A stretch of 64,000 nucleotides of DNA. It comes from Volutella citrinella. Taxonomy: Eukaryota; Ascomycota; Sordariomycetes; Hypocreales; Nectriaceae. Positions 25,168-37,720 of this stretch are shown here, in pieces. The position numbers and the translations under genes were made by a program. The stretch lies in NCBI GenBank assembly GCA_034401135.1, contig JAWZSP010000001.1, forward strand, positions 5,084,001 through 5,148,000, given 5' to 3'. The first letter of the stretch is position 1, and each line of letters begins with the position of its first letter. The notes below the pieces were generated by a model. It was not told the DNA's origin, did not search any database, and saw nothing but the letters and a program-made list of their open reading frames with translations.

Positions 25168-28100
25168 GTTGACGGTTTGGTAGGAGGAAAAGTCGGGTAA
25201 AAGAATTGGGTATCTCGAAGAAAGAGAACGCGACCTGTAAATCGGCGCGGAAGCGTCCAATGCTGAATGGCGCTTCTGGAGGAGGTAATGTGGTTATACC
25301 GGGGCCTGCTCTAGCCCAACGGATGTAAATTTGGCTCCAAGCTGGCGAGGCGGGGAGACACAGCTAGGGGTAGATAGGAGGGAGAAAGGGAGATGAAGGC
25401 GGCAGACACGAGGGGAGAGAGGAGAGATGATGAAGCCAAAGTCGAGCCTGGTTTCTGCCTGCCAGCGCAACGTAACGAGAGGTTTGAGAGGGACGAGACT
25501 GCTCCAAAGGACTGGCGGCGGGCAGGGTAATCACAATTGGCACCATCGGCGAGGGAGTACCCGATTGTTGAACAACCCGGCCCACCAAAAGGCGACGAGG
25601 TGAAAAAAAATTGGGGAGCTCAGTCTGCACGCCCCAGTTGTCATGCCTGCCTGAAGCTGCCGGTACTGTCCCTCTGCACCACACCAGGGTGCAGTCTTCC
25701 CAGTCGTACCTGGTACTTCAGGGCGTCTAGGCTCGAGGTGACGCCGCGGCTGCCCCTCCGCGCTCGCCAGCATGCAGGTCGCTCCTCAACCATATTGCGG
25801 GTCTAGTCCTGTTCGGGAAAGGCGGTGTGGTAGCCCCAGGGGTGGCCAAGGGGCGTCTTCCCCAGAGACCAAGCTTTTGGGGCACCATCAGACACGGACC
25901 TATTTTTTTGCTGGGCAGGAGTTTGCCTCCAACTTGCTGCGCCAGTGGCAGTTCGGCCGAGCGGGCTTGCGGCAATCGCCAGCCAAACCTTGCAGCGCTT
26001 ATCTAGCACAGAGTCAATTGGTGTAAACGCCGATGTGCATCATGAGGCTGCAAGGCTCCGGCTGCGGGCGCGGACAACTCTGATAAGGATCCCGATTCGG
26101 GGGCTTGCTAGGCTGTGGAGGTGACTACGGGTTGCCACCAGGATTCGCGACGGGTGTGGGAGCAACCCTGGCAAGTCTGGCTAGGGAGGGAGTGTTACTG
26201 TGGTTATGATTCTGTGTTGATTAGTCCGTCTGCCATGCAATTTTGATTTGACCCAGCTGTAGAGCCGCCCTGGGCTTGGGAGGGAGCCGGTCCCGAGGGT
26301 AACAATAATTACGACTAATAATTCCGAACTCCGAACTCATGGCAGCTTCGGCGAAGTTAGCAACACTTCGGAACAAGCTTCTGGATGCCGATGAGCGCAA
26401 CACGAAAACGCGCCCGGTGGTGACGATTTTGCGACGCTGTGGCGTGTCAACTACCAAGTAACATTGGCATGGGCGATCACCGTTAGTGCATTCATGTAAG
26501 ACGCCATTGTTGGTACATCAAAGGTAAGCCCGAGCCTTTTGAGAGGCAGACGGGTGCACTCTCGGAGCGTGCTGGAAGCTAGGTTTGTCTACAAAATATC
26601 GCCACAGAAGGGTCTGGCAGAATAGAAGCCGGCCCCACTAAAGTTCGGGAGGTGAACGGATCGAAGTGGGGCGATAGCCCTTGTTACAGCTGTTCCTCCC
26701 CTACAAAAAGTCTACCCTGGGCATAAACAAGGCGGTGGAAATGGGCACAAAATAGTGGGACACAGACGGATGGCTTCAGCAAGGATGTTGATGGGTGTTG
26801 ACAGAAGCCCGAGGCGTTGTGCATAACGCTTGAAGAAACGGTGCCAGACGGAGCGGCTTGATTAATCAAGAATCCGCGACTTAGTTGACAAACTTGTCTT
26901 CATCGAGCAACGTGAAGTGCAAGTAGAGACTACCATGCCGCCTCCTTGACAGGTCCAGGCCTGATTGACCCTGGGTTGGTTACTTGGTCTCGGGTAGCCG
27001 ACGAGATTAAACCACCTTGAATCCTCACTGAATTAATTACGTTGAAGTGGGGTGTTTGGTGTCGAGGCGACGCTTTGGATTGGGTAGGTCGCAGTCAACC
27101 GCCAGGCTCGCTCGGGGCAACCTGTCAACACACCGCGCTGAAACTCAACGTGGGACGACAATGACACCCATTTCTGAACATGGCCGGCTCGTAAATGAAA
27201 ATAGTGCCTTGGGGCGTCCGAGCCGACCATCTCCGAGTATAGGAACGCCGAGTAGCCGACCTTCTAACGTTAGACATTAGATGGATGGTGGGTGAGTGCA
27301 ACAAGATAGCGTTGGCCACACCGTGGCAACCCCCGGGCAGAGTCCGCCTAGTAGATTTTTTGTTGTTTCGCTGGCTGGCGAATTGACATCTCAGCAAAAA
27401 GGCCATCTAGCTTCCGCCCATCCGCGCCTGCAGACATGGCTCAACAGCAGTCTCATGGGAGCCCCAAGCTGGTGGGGTCTGGGAGTGATGTACCCGATAC
27501 TTGCCGTTGAGCTGCCCCGCGGTTGCCCGTTGGCATTTTGCTGCCTGTGGGTCGCCCTTCTCCCAAAGCATTACGACTTCATCAGGGCGTCATGGCACTG
27601 GGCCTCACTGCCTTAACCGTGGGGGCTGTTTGTCTCAGTGGATTCCAGCCAGCAGGCCAACGCCCGAACTCTTCCGGCACCTCACCCGGCAGGGCCAGTT
27701 GCCCTCGAATTAGACAATTGTTGTACTGCTACCTCCCTTGTCCCCAGCCCATCCCGAGAAGTCGAAGACCCCTTCTGTTACGCCGGGGAGGCGCGTGCGG
27801 CTAGGGCCCATGTAGCAAGGGCAGTCTTAGCGGGCGTGGGGCCCCTGCGGATCGAGGAGCCACCCATGTGGTGTTGGTGCATGCTGGCTAATGGAATGCC
27901 TGCGGCGCACTCCCGGCACCTGGGCCGCTGTGCACACAGCAACCGGCGTCCTCGGTGGGCTTCAGGCACTCATCTGGCGCGCATCCTGAGTCCATTGGAT
28001 TCCCACCCCCTCGATGGGGTATCAATGATGATGAGTGGTGGGTGTGGGAGCGGGGTACGTACCCCCCCATCCCCAACAGAACTGAAATTTTGACCCGCGC

Positions 28101-28627
28101 CAGCACTGGCGGCGGTCCGTCATGTAGTACCTACCTCCAGAGGCATCTCTCATCCAGACCTTAGCCGGCTACTGGGGATTGTGAATTTTCTCATCCTGAC
28201 TTATACCTCCGTTGATCAATCTCGCCCTTGAGCTCCTTAGACCTCAGACCCTTCCTCGAGATTGCCATCATCTTCTCCCTTTCCTTCTTATCACGTCCCC
28301 TTGCGCCTGGCTGGTGTTGTGTCGTGCCGCGAAGCGCTGCACTTCTCTTGAGCTCTCCACGGCCGCCTTGTCGCCAGTAATTTCCCCCCTCCCATTTAGT
28401 CCGGGGCCAGCCAGCGATTGCGCGCATCAAGGACTGCCGGTCAACTCTTCCAGCGTCCTCGGGGTCAAGCATCAGATCGTAGTCTGTTGCCACGAGTTGA
28501 ATTGGTACGTTCTTGCTTCTTGAGCTGCCCCGCGATTCCCGTCTGCGGCGCTCCATCTGCTCGGCTGCAGATTTGCTGACCGCAACATTGCTCCTCCATA
28601 GATTTGTTCGATACCCCCCCTTTCACC
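25168..28627. promoter_or_regulatory. Divergent fas2/fas1 regulatory spacer
   Basis: 3.46 kb between the two start codons, long for a shared promoter. It contains CCGAGG at 26293-26298 and 26809-26814 and CCTCGG at 27950-27955 and 28457-28462. CCTCGG is the core known for the fatty-acid-responsive FarA/FarB/CTF1 family; four hits are only slightly above chance in GC-rich DNA. The two fas1-proximal copies share the longer GCGTCCTCGG. A C/T-rich tract at about 28240-28300 and a leader intron mark the fas1 transcription start side. No protein gene is convincing here. Confidence 0.65.
28505..28601 (+). other. Probable intron in the fas1 5' leader
   Basis: A strong donor (GTACGT at 28505) and an acceptor (CCATAG ending at 28601) frame 97 bp that end 26 nt before the fas1 start codon. 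The open frame behind the acceptor has no earlier ATG, so the intron would be entirely in the untranslated leader. Inferred from splice consensus only. Confidence 0.5.
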
Positions 28628-31600
28628 ATGTACGGCAACGGAACAGGCCCTCAAACGGGCATTTCCACCCCCAGATCCAGCTCATCGCTGCGGCCGTTGA
28701 CTCTGTCCCACGGTTCTCTCGAGACCTCCTTCCTCATTCCCACCAACCTCCATTTCCACGCCTCCCAGCTGAAAGACCAGTTCATCGCCAGCCTACCGGC
28801 CGCCACAGACGAGCTTGCACAGGATGATGAGCCCTCATCCGTCCCTGAGTTGGTAGCAAGGTACCTGGGCCTCATCGCCTACCAAGTCGAGGAGGGCGAG
28901 GATGACGAGGCGGGTTCCATAGAGGAGGTCCTCAAGCTCGTCCTGAACGAGTTTGAGCGCACTTTCCTCCAGGGCAACGAGGCACACGCTGTCGCTGCCA
29001 CCCTCCCTGGCATCGAGGCTAAGAAGCTCGAGTTCATCCGCAGCTACTACACTGCCCGGGCTGTCATCAACCGCCCAATCAAGCCCCACGCCTCTGCTCT
29101 CTTCCGCGCTGCTGAAGATGGCTCTGCCGACCTATACACCATTTTCGGTGGTCAGGGCAACATCGAGGAGTACTTCGAGGAGTTGCGAGAAATCTTCAAG
29201 ACTTACAACAGCTTCATCGGTGACCTCGTTACAAGCTCCGCTGAGCTGCTCCAGACGCTGTCGCGGAATCCCAGCGCCGAGAAGATGTTCCCCAAGGGTC
29301 TCGACGTCATGAACTGGCTGCACCACGCCGATGCCACTCCTGATGTCGACTACCTTATTTCGGCGCCCGTCAGCTTTCCATTGATCGGCTTGGTCCAGCT
29401 GGCTCACTACGAGGTGACTTGCAAGGTCTTGGGCGTTCACCCTGGTATGCTTCGTGACCGAATCAGCGGTACCACTGGTCACTCTCAAGGTATCGTCATG
29501 GCCGCCGCTACGGCTGCTGCCGATTCTTGGGAGTCGTGGCGCGAGATCGCCTCTTCCGTCCTCACAATGCTGTTCTGGATCGGAACCCGCAGCCAGCAGG
29601 CTTTCCCCGTCACTGCCATGACTCCCAGCATGCTCAAGGAGTCGCAGGAGCACGGCGAGGGCGCCCCCACTCCTATGCTGAGCATTCGCGACCTTTCCCA
29701 GGCCGATGTCCAGAAGCACATTGATGCCACCAACCACTACCTTCCCGCCGATCGCCACATCAGCATCTCTCTCATCAACAGCCCCCGAAACCTCGTCGTT
29801 ACCGGACCTCCCACCTCCCTCTACGGTCTGAACTCGCAACTTCGAAAGGTCAAGGCCCCTACAGGCCTCGATCAGAACCGAATCCCATACACTGACCGAA
29901 AGGTCCGTTTCGTCAACCGCTTCCTCCCCATTACTGCTCCTTTCCACAGCAAGTATCTCTCCGAGGCTACAACCATGATCGACGAGGATCTCAAAGATAT
30001 CTCCATTGACGCTGGTTCTCTGGGCATTGCCGTGTTTGACACCAACACTGGCAGCGATCTCCGTGACCTAAAGGGCAACATTGTTCCCGCTCTGGTTCGT
30101 TTGATCACCCGTGATCCCGTCCACTGGGAGAAGGCTACTGTTTTCCCCGACGCTACCCACATTCTGGACTTCGGCCCAGGTGGTGTTTCTGGTCTCGGAG
30201 TGTTGACCAGCCGCAACAAGGAAGGCAGTGGTGTTCGCGTCATTCTTGCCGGCACTGTCGAGGGATCCATGACCGAGATTGGCTACAAGCCTGAGATTTT
30301 TGACCGGGATGAGGAAAACGCCGTCAAGTACGCCATTGACTGGGTCAAGGAGTTCGGCCCCAAGCTGGTCACAAACAAGGCTGGCAAGACCTACCTGGAT
30401 ACCAAGATGAGTAGGCTCCTGGGTATCCCTCCCATCGTTGTCGCTGGTATGACTCCCGCGACTGTGCCTTGGGACTTCGTTGCAGCTACCATGAACGCGG
30501 GTTACCACATCGAGCTTGCTGGTGGTGGTTACTTCATGGGCCCCATGATGACTGATGCACTCAAGAAGATTGAGAAGGCCATCCCGGCCGGCCGTGGTAT
30601 CTCCGTCAACTTGATCTACGTGAACCCCCGCGCCATGGCCTGGCAGATTCCTCTGATTGGCAAGCTCCGATCCGAGGGTGTTCCCATCGAGGGTCTCACC
30701 ATCGGTGCCGGTGTTCCTTCCATTGAGGTTGCCCAGGAGTACATTGAGACACTCGGTCTGAAGCACATTTCCTTCAAGCCCGGTTCCGTTGATGCCATCC
30801 AGGCTGTCGTGAACATTGCCAAGGCCAACCCTACCTTCCCTGTCATTCTTCAGTGGACTGGTGGTCGTGGTGGTGGCCACCACTCGTTCGAGGATTTCCA
30901 CCAGCCCATCTTTCAGATGTACGCCCGCATTCGACGACAGGAGAACATCATCCTGGTTGCGGGCAGTGGTTTCGGTGGTGCTGAGGACACTTACCCCTAT
31001 ATCACTGGTCAATGGGCCAAGAAGTACGGCTATCCTCCCATGCCCTTTGATGGCTGTCTCTTCGGCAGTCGCATGATGGTTGCCAAGGAGGCCCACACTT
31101 CCAAGGATGCCAAACAAGCCATCATTGACGCCCAGGGTGTCGATGACAGCGAGTGGGAGAAGACCTACAAGGGACCTGCCGGTGGTGTTATCACTGTGCG
31201 ATCCGAGATGGGTGAGCCCATTCACAAGCTTGCTACCCGTGGCGTTCGCTTCTGGGCCGAGATGGATCAGAAGATCTTCTCCCTGCCCAAGGAGAAGCGC
31301 ATTATTGAGCTCAACAAGAACAAGGACTACATCATTAAGAAGCTCAATGATGACTGCCAGAAGGTCTGGTTCGGCCAGAACAAGGAGGGTAAGGCTTGTG
31401 ACCTGGAGGACATGACTTACGGCGATATTCTCCGACGAATGATCGAGCTTCTGTACGTGAAGCACCAGTCCCGCTGGATCGACCGCTCGTACTCCGTCTT
31501 TGTCGGTGACTTCATCCACCGTCTTGAGGAGCGATTCACCTCCACCCCCGGCAAGCCTTCCCAGCTCCAGAGCTATGGCGACCTCAACGAGCCTTTTGAG

Positions 31601-34600
31601 ACCATTGAGCGTATCCTGGCCGCCTATCCCGAGGCCGAAACCCAGATCATCAACGCGCAGGATGTCCAGCACCTCCTGATGATGACGCTGCGCCCTACCA
31701 TGAAGCCTGTGACTTTCATCCCAGCCCTCGATGAGAACTTTGAGTTCTACTTCAAGAAGGACTCTCTGTGGCAGTCTGAGGATCTCGATGCTGTTGTCGG
31801 CCAGGACGTCGGCCGTACTTGCATTCTCCAGGGCCCCACTGCTGTCAAGTACTCCAAGGTGATTGACGAGCCCATCAAGAGCATCCTCGACGGAATCCAC
31901 GACACCCACATCGCTATGCTCACCCGAGATCTGTACAAGGATAACAAGGCTGCCATCCCTGTGACCGAGTACTTTGGTGGCAAGCTCGTTGACCCCGAGA
32001 TCCCTCTGGATGTTGAGGGCCTCACTGTCAGCTACGACACGCACAAGAACACGTATCGTCTCTCTTCTTCTGCGGCTGCCACTATGCCCGAGCTGGACTC
32101 TTGGCTGTCTCTCCTTGCTGGTCCCAACCGCAACTGGCGACACGCCCTTCTCATGTCTGATGTCGTCGTCCAGGGCAAGAAGTTCCAGACGAACCCCATC
32201 CGTCGCATTTTTGCGCCTGCCCGTGGCCTGTTTGTCGAGATCCAGTACCCCAACGATCCTGCCAAGACTGTCATTGTGGTTCGCGAACAGCCTCGCCACA
32301 ACCATTATGTTGACGTGATTGAGGTCAGGATGTGTGGTCAGAACGAGATCCAAGTCAACATGATCAAGGATACCACTGCTCTTGGCAAGGCCGTTGCCAT
32401 GCCTCTCAAGTTCGCCTACCGTCCCGAGGCTGGCTACGCCCCCATTCACGAAGTCATGGAGGGTCGCAACGACCGCATCAAGGAGTTCTACTGGAAGGCG
32501 TGGTTCGGAGAGGAGGCTCTCAACCTGGACGCTGATGTCACCAGCAAGTTCGATGGCGGCAAGACCACCATTACGGGCGAGGCCATCAACGACTTCGTCC
32601 ATGCTGTCGGAAACACTGGCGAAGCATTCGTCGAGCGACCTGGCAAGACTGTCTATGCCCCCATGGACTTTGCTATCGTCATCGGCTGGAAGGCCATCAC
32701 CAAGCCCATCTTCCCCCGCACCATTGACGGTGACCTGCTGAAGCTTGTGCATCTCTCCAACGAGTTCCGTATGCTTCCTGGTGCCGAGCCTCTGAAGAAG
32801 GGTGACGAGGTGACCACGACCGCCCAGATCAATGCCGTCATCAACCAGGATGCTGGTAAGATGGTTGAGGTCTGCGGAACTCTGGTCCGCGATGGTGAGC
32901 CCGTCATGGAGGTCACCTCTCAGTTCCTGTACCGTGGAGCCTACACCGACTACGAGAACACCTTCCAGCGCAAGGTTGAGACTCCCATGCAGGTCCACCT
33001 TGCCACCACCAAGGACGTCGCTGTCCTGCGCTCCAAGGAGTGGTTCTCTGTCGATGAGCTCCCTCGTGACATTGAACTGCTTGGTCAGACGCTCACCTTC
33101 CGCCTCCAGAGCCTGGTCCGCTTCAAGAACAAGACTGTCTTCAGCAGCATCGAGACTCGAGGCCAGGTCTTGCTGGAGCTTCCCACCAAGGAGGTCATCC
33201 AGGTTGGCAGCGTCGACTACGAGTGCAGCGAGTCCCACGGCAACCCCGTCATTGACTACCTCGAGCGCAACGGCTCGCCCATTGACCAGCCTATCCACTT
33301 CGAGAACCCCATTCCCCTGAGCGGCAAGACCCCTCTCCAGCTCCGTGCCCCCGCCTCCAACGAGAACTACGCTCGCGTTTCTGGTGACTACAACCCTATC
33401 CACGTTTCTCGTGTCTTTGCCAGCTATGCCAGCCTGCCCGGTACCATCACACACGGCATGTACTCTAGCGCCGCCGTCCGTAGCCTTGTCGAGACTTGGG
33501 CGGCCGAGAACAACATTGGCCGCGTCCGCAGCTTCCACGCCTCGCTTGTCGGCATGGTTCTGCCCAACGATGACATCGAGGTCAAGCTGCAGCACGTCGG
33601 TATGGTGTCTGGCCGCAAGATCATCACCGTCGAGGTTCGCAACACCGAGACCGAGGAGAAGGTGCTCCAGGGCGAGGCCGAGGTCGAGCAGCCCGCGACT
33701 GCGTACGTCTTCACCGGCCAGGGCTCCCAGGAGCAGGGCATGGGTATGGAGCTTTACGACAGCAGCCCTGTCGCCAAGGAGGTTTGGGACCGCGCCGACA
33801 AGTACCTGCTTGACAACTATGGTAAGTTAACCCTGCGCACCTCTTTGCAGCCGTTTCGTTTCTGACACAATTCGCAGGCTTCTCCATCACCAACATCGTC
33901 CGCAACAACCCCAAGGAGCTGACGGTGCACTTTGGTGGACCCCGTGGTAAGGCTATCCGCCAGAACTACATTGCCATGACCTTTGAGACCGTGGCCGCCG
34001 ACGGCTCCATCAAGTCGGAGAAGATCTTCAAGGAGATTGACGAGACGACGACTTCGTACACCTACCGATCGCCCACTGGCCTGCTCTCGGCCACTCAGTT
34101 CACTCAGCCCGCCCTGACCCTGATGGAGAAGGCCAGCTTCGAGGACATGAAGTCCAAGGGCCTGGTTCCCCAGAACAGCACCTTTGCTGGTCACTCGCTG
34201 GGTGAATACTCTGCGCTGGCTGCGCTGGCCGAGGTCATGCCCATTGAAAGCCTGGTGTCTGTGGTGTTCTACCGCGGTCTCACCATGCAGGTGGCCGTGG
34301 AGCGTGACGCTGCTGGCCGTTCCAACTACTCGATGTGCGCTGTCAACCCCAGCCGCATCAGCAAGACGTTCAACGAGGCTGCTCTCCAGTTCGTGGTTGA
34401 CAACATTGCCGAGGAGACTGGCTGGCTCCTGGAGATTGTCAACTACAACATTGCCAACATGCAGTACGTGTGCGCCGGTGACCTGCGCGCTCTGGACACG
34501 CTGGCGGGCGTGACCAACTTCCTGAAGGTGCAGAAGATCGACATTGAGGAGATGAAGAACAACCTGGAGGAGGCCAAGGGCCACCTCCGAGAGATCATCA

Positions 34601-34998
34601 AGGGATGTGCCGAGAAGACTCTCAGCAAGCCCCGTCCCCTGGAGCTGGAGCGCGGCTTTGCCACGATCCCTCTGCGTGGCATCGACGTGCCGTTCCACTC
34701 GACGTTCCTGCGATCAGGCGTCAAGCCTTTCCGATCCTTCCTGCTCAAGAAGATCAACAAGACGACGATTGATCCTTCCAAGCTGGTTGGAAAGTACATC
34801 CCCAACGTGACGGCGAAGCCGTTTGCGCTGACCAAGGAGTACTTTGAGGACGTGTACAAGCTGACCAACTCGCCCAAGATTGGGGCTGTGTTGGCCAACT
34901 GGGACAAGTACGTGCAGGACGAGGCCACGACCAACGGCGCCGAGGGCAGCGACAGCGGTGCCAGCGGTGATTACGAAGGCCCGGGGGCCGCTGCCTAG
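28628..34998 (+). CDS. fas1: Fatty acid synthase beta subunit (two exons, 2104 aa)
   Basis: This is the beta subunit of the cytosolic type I synthase. Exons are 28628-33821 and 33878-34998 with a 56-bp intron (GTAAGT...CAG); 2104 residues is normal length. The start is the ATG of [15 protein letters not shown]; the frame reaches further up but without an ATG. Order: acetyl transferase with Ser286 ([12 protein letters not shown]), FMN-dependent enoyl reductase from about 600 ([14 protein letters not shown], then [12 protein letters not shown] and [15 protein letters not shown]), a central dehydratase region, a MaoC-like hot-dog domain at about 1585-1620 ([11 protein letters not shown]), and the malonyl/palmitoyl transferase with Ser1838 ([12 protein letters not shown]). 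The Ala/Gly-rich C-terminus completes the family pattern. Codon use is strongly biased to C/G in third positions, as in highly expressed genes, which also opens very long false frames on the opposite strand. It is divergent from fas2, a common Pezizomycotina arrangement. Confidence 0.97.
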
Positions 34999-36054
34999 AT
35001 GGAATGATTCTTATGACGGAGTAGAGACGGGACAAGGAAAGAATGAGGGTTCTAGATGATGCCCAAGTTGGATTTTTTGAGCCCCATGGACCATATATAC
35101 ATGATGAGATGTATTCGTAGTTAGAGGGCGTTTGCTTTTTTTGATCGCTTCTCTGTGTTATTCAATGCGTTGTTGCTACACTACCTTAGAGTTTTTAAAA
35201 AACAATCATATATTTTTACGACAATGCTGTGTCTGCCTGATGATGGTTGCTTGCCTCTTGGTGAATCAATCTGTCTCCATCCCACCACGAGATGGTGGGG
35301 GTGCCATGACTGCTCTCGGATGTAGACTGTGCTTTGTGGTACGTAATATCGGTATCAATAGCGACAAGCAGCCATCTGATTTCGTGTGACAAGTGCGTGT
35401 AATAACCGGCGTAGACATGACTACTACACAGTCTACATACCTTCACTGGTAGTATGTGCCTGCTGAATCCCGTCCGTTTGGAGTCGGCGGCGGACGGCGC
35501 CGTTGATCGGCCATTGCCGATTCTCAGAGCGCGGCAGTCGTCGGCGGGCAGCGGGGGGCTCCTGCTAGATAGCAGCGCTGGCAAAGTATTAGTGTTACTC
35601 CAAGGCAGGTAGGACCCGCTGCTTGGCGCTGGCACCGAACAAACACGGCGGAAGCCAATGGCAACGGCCCTGGCGAGTCTAGCGCTGCGTGTGGTTGGTT
35701 GGTTGGCGTTGGCGATCGGCGAGATACGCAGGCGGGCTACAGATAGCGGCAGGAACAAACACGGGGGGGGGGAGGGGACTTGTGCTACGTGCATGCGTGG
35801 ATAGACGCAGCCGAGGCGCCAACTCCAAGAGGCTGACCTCTCTGTTCCAGTCTATTTATTTGGGCGGCCCGCCCATGTTTGAGGGCTGCTATTGTGTTCT
35901 CAAAGGCAATGAATGACTGAATCGAAGAGGTTGCATTGTTTCGAGAATTAAAATCACCTCATCGCCACCCCTGTTACCTTAGTCCTGGACAGACTGCATA
36001 TCAGATCAGCACCCACTGGCCTCCCCTGCAAACTAACGGAGAAGAGCACATGCG
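34999..36054. other. Spacer between fas1 and guanine deaminase
   Basis: It contains the fas1 3' end and the deaminase promoter. A run of ten G at 35763-35772 is the only odd tract. A 192-codon frame on the minus strand (35216-35794) has no recognisable feature and is probably chance. Confidence 0.55.
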
Positions 36055-36058
36055 ATGA
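36050..36058 (+). promoter_or_regulatory. Two-codon upstream ORF overlapping the deaminase start
   Basis: ATG CGA TGA (Met-Arg-stop) begins 5 nt before the main ATG, and its stop overlaps that ATG as ATGA. Ribosomes using it would terminate exactly at the real start, an arrangement that can allow termination-reinitiation. Its own context is weak (C at -3), so leaky scanning is also possible. Confidence 0.6.
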
Positions 36059-37541
36059 CAGCCACAAAACGGCACGTCTTTCTTGGGAGTTTCATATCCT
36101 CCAAGAACCGTCAGGAGCTCGAGTACTTGCACGATGCCGCGATATGTGTCGACGACGACGGGCGCATCGCCCGCATCGAGTATGACTGCAACAGCGTCGA
36201 GCTTGTCGAGGATCGCCTCCTGAAGCCGCTTGGATGGCCTAGAGACGAGGTGGACGTGATTGAGGCGCGGCCGGGCCAGTTCTTCTTTCCTGGATTCATC
36301 GGTAAGGGACGACTGCTGGTAGAGTAGCTGATGGCGAGCTGATTGGGATCGTAGATACCCATGTCCACGCATCGCAGTATCCAAACGTGGGCATCTTTGG
36401 CAAGACGACGCTCCTGGACTGGCTGGAGACGTACACGTTCCCGCTCGAGTCGAGCCTCAAGGACCTCGACAAGGCGCGCAGGGTGTACACGGCGTGCGTG
36501 CGACGCACCGTGGCCAACGGCACCACAACCGCTTCCTACTATGCCACCATCGACGTGGCCGCAACCAACCTGCTCGCCGACCTGTGCCTGAAGCTGGGCC
36601 AGCGCGCCTTTGTAGGGAGGGTCTGCATGGACAACCCGGACATGTGCCCGGACTATTACCGGGACGAGAGCGCGCAGGATGGGGTGGACAAGACACGCGA
36701 GACGATTGAGCATGTGCGGCAGATGGATCCGACGTTTGACCTCGTGTCTCCCATCCTGACGCCGCGGTTCGCGCCCTCGTGCTCCGGCGAGTCCATGAGG
36801 GCCATTGGGCAGCTCCACCGCGAAATTGGCCTGCCCATCCAGACGCACGTTTCGGAGAACGAGGGCGAGATCGCGCTGGTGGCGAGCCTGTTCCCGGAGA
36901 GCGACTCGTACGCCGGCCTGTACGACGACTGCGGCCTCCTGACGGAGCGGACGATCCTCGCGCACGCGGTGCACCTGGACGAGGCGCAGGCCGCTCTCAT
37001 CGCGCAGAGGGGAAGCAAGGTGTCGCACTGCCCGTGCAGCAACAGCTCGCTGACGAGTGGCGCCGCGCGCGTGAGGTGGCTGTGGGACAAGGGCATCGAC
37101 GTCGGGCTCGGCACCGACATGAGCGGCGGGTACAGCCCGTCGGTGCTCGAGTCGGCGCGGCAGGCGGCGCTGGTCAGCCGCCACGTGGCCATGGGCAAGG
37201 CCAACGGCGGCGCGAGCGATGATGGTGATGATGGCGAGCGTAGCAAGCTGACGGTCGAGGAGGTGCTGTACCTGGCCACGGCGGGGGGCGCGGTCGTGGT
37301 CGGGCTGCAGGATAGAGTCGGTGCGTTCCGGGAGGGCATGGAGTGGGACGCGCAGCTCATCGGCCTCGGAGACGTCGATGACAAGGGCTTTTCGCAGCTC
37401 GACGGCGGCGACGGCGGCAACGTGGACGTGTTTGGGTGGGAGAGCTGGGAGGACCGGGTTGCCAAATGGGTCTACAACGGCGACGACCGCAACACCAAGA
37501 AGGTCTGGGTCAAGGGGCGGCTCATCCACTCGCGGCAGTGA
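36055..37541 (+). CDS. gud1: Guanine deaminase (two exons, 477 aa)
   Basis: It hydrolyses guanine to xanthine and ammonia in cytosolic purine catabolism and nitrogen recovery. Exons are 36055-36301 and 36355-37541 with a 53-bp intron (GTAAGG...TAG). The join restores the signature PGFIDTHVHASQYPN, whose HxH (His85, His87) binds the metal of the amidohydrolase barrel. Further family marks are PNVGIFGKTTLLDWL, NGTTTASYY, IQTHVSENEGE, LAHAVHLDEAQ, SHCPCSNSSL and the metal-binding Asp in VGLGTDMSGGYSPS. The intron splits the codon of Asp83 (of FIDTH). A short Asp/Gly/Ser insert (NGGASDDGDDGERS) near the C-terminus is probably a surface loop. Cytosolic, no targeting signal. A two-codon upstream frame overlaps the start. 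It converges on the metalloprotease-like gene with 179 bp between stops. Confidence 0.94.
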
Positions 37542-37720
37542 CTGGGTAGGAGGAAGAGCAGAGCAGAGGTGTCATGAGACGAGCCTTGCATTGTTGGCGT
37601 TGACGAAGCAGAGCGTGTATTGATAACCTTGACCTATGAAACAGAATAGAACCGTTACGCCCAACGCCGTCCCTCGCAGACATTTCTCTTTTGAATACCA
37701 GAAACACGAAACCATGAGCT

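Noticed and set aside
25168..25260. 31-residue N-terminal extension of fas2
   Set aside because: It starts with TTG, not ATG, and MRPEVEQEL is the normal alpha-subunit start; a leader-intron acceptor lies inside it.
30068..33595. 1175-codon open frame antisense to fas1
   Set aside because: It mirrors the fas1 reading frame. The strong C/G third-position bias of fas1 removes stops on the complementary strand; the protein is low-complexity in Leu/Val/Gly/Asp with no domain.
19456..34998. Secondary-metabolite (sterigmatocystin-type) FAS cluster
   Set aside because: No polyketide synthase, P450 or tailoring genes nearby, and both subunits match the primary enzyme in length and motifs.
35216..35794. 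192-codon minus-strand frame between fas1 and guanine deaminase
   Set aside because: Pro/Ser/Arg-rich with no domain and no intron support, and it overlaps the probable deaminase promoter.
36111..37529. 472-codon frame antisense to guanine deaminase
   Set aside because: Arg/Ala/His-rich shadow of a GC-rich exon; the sense frame carries all deaminase motifs.
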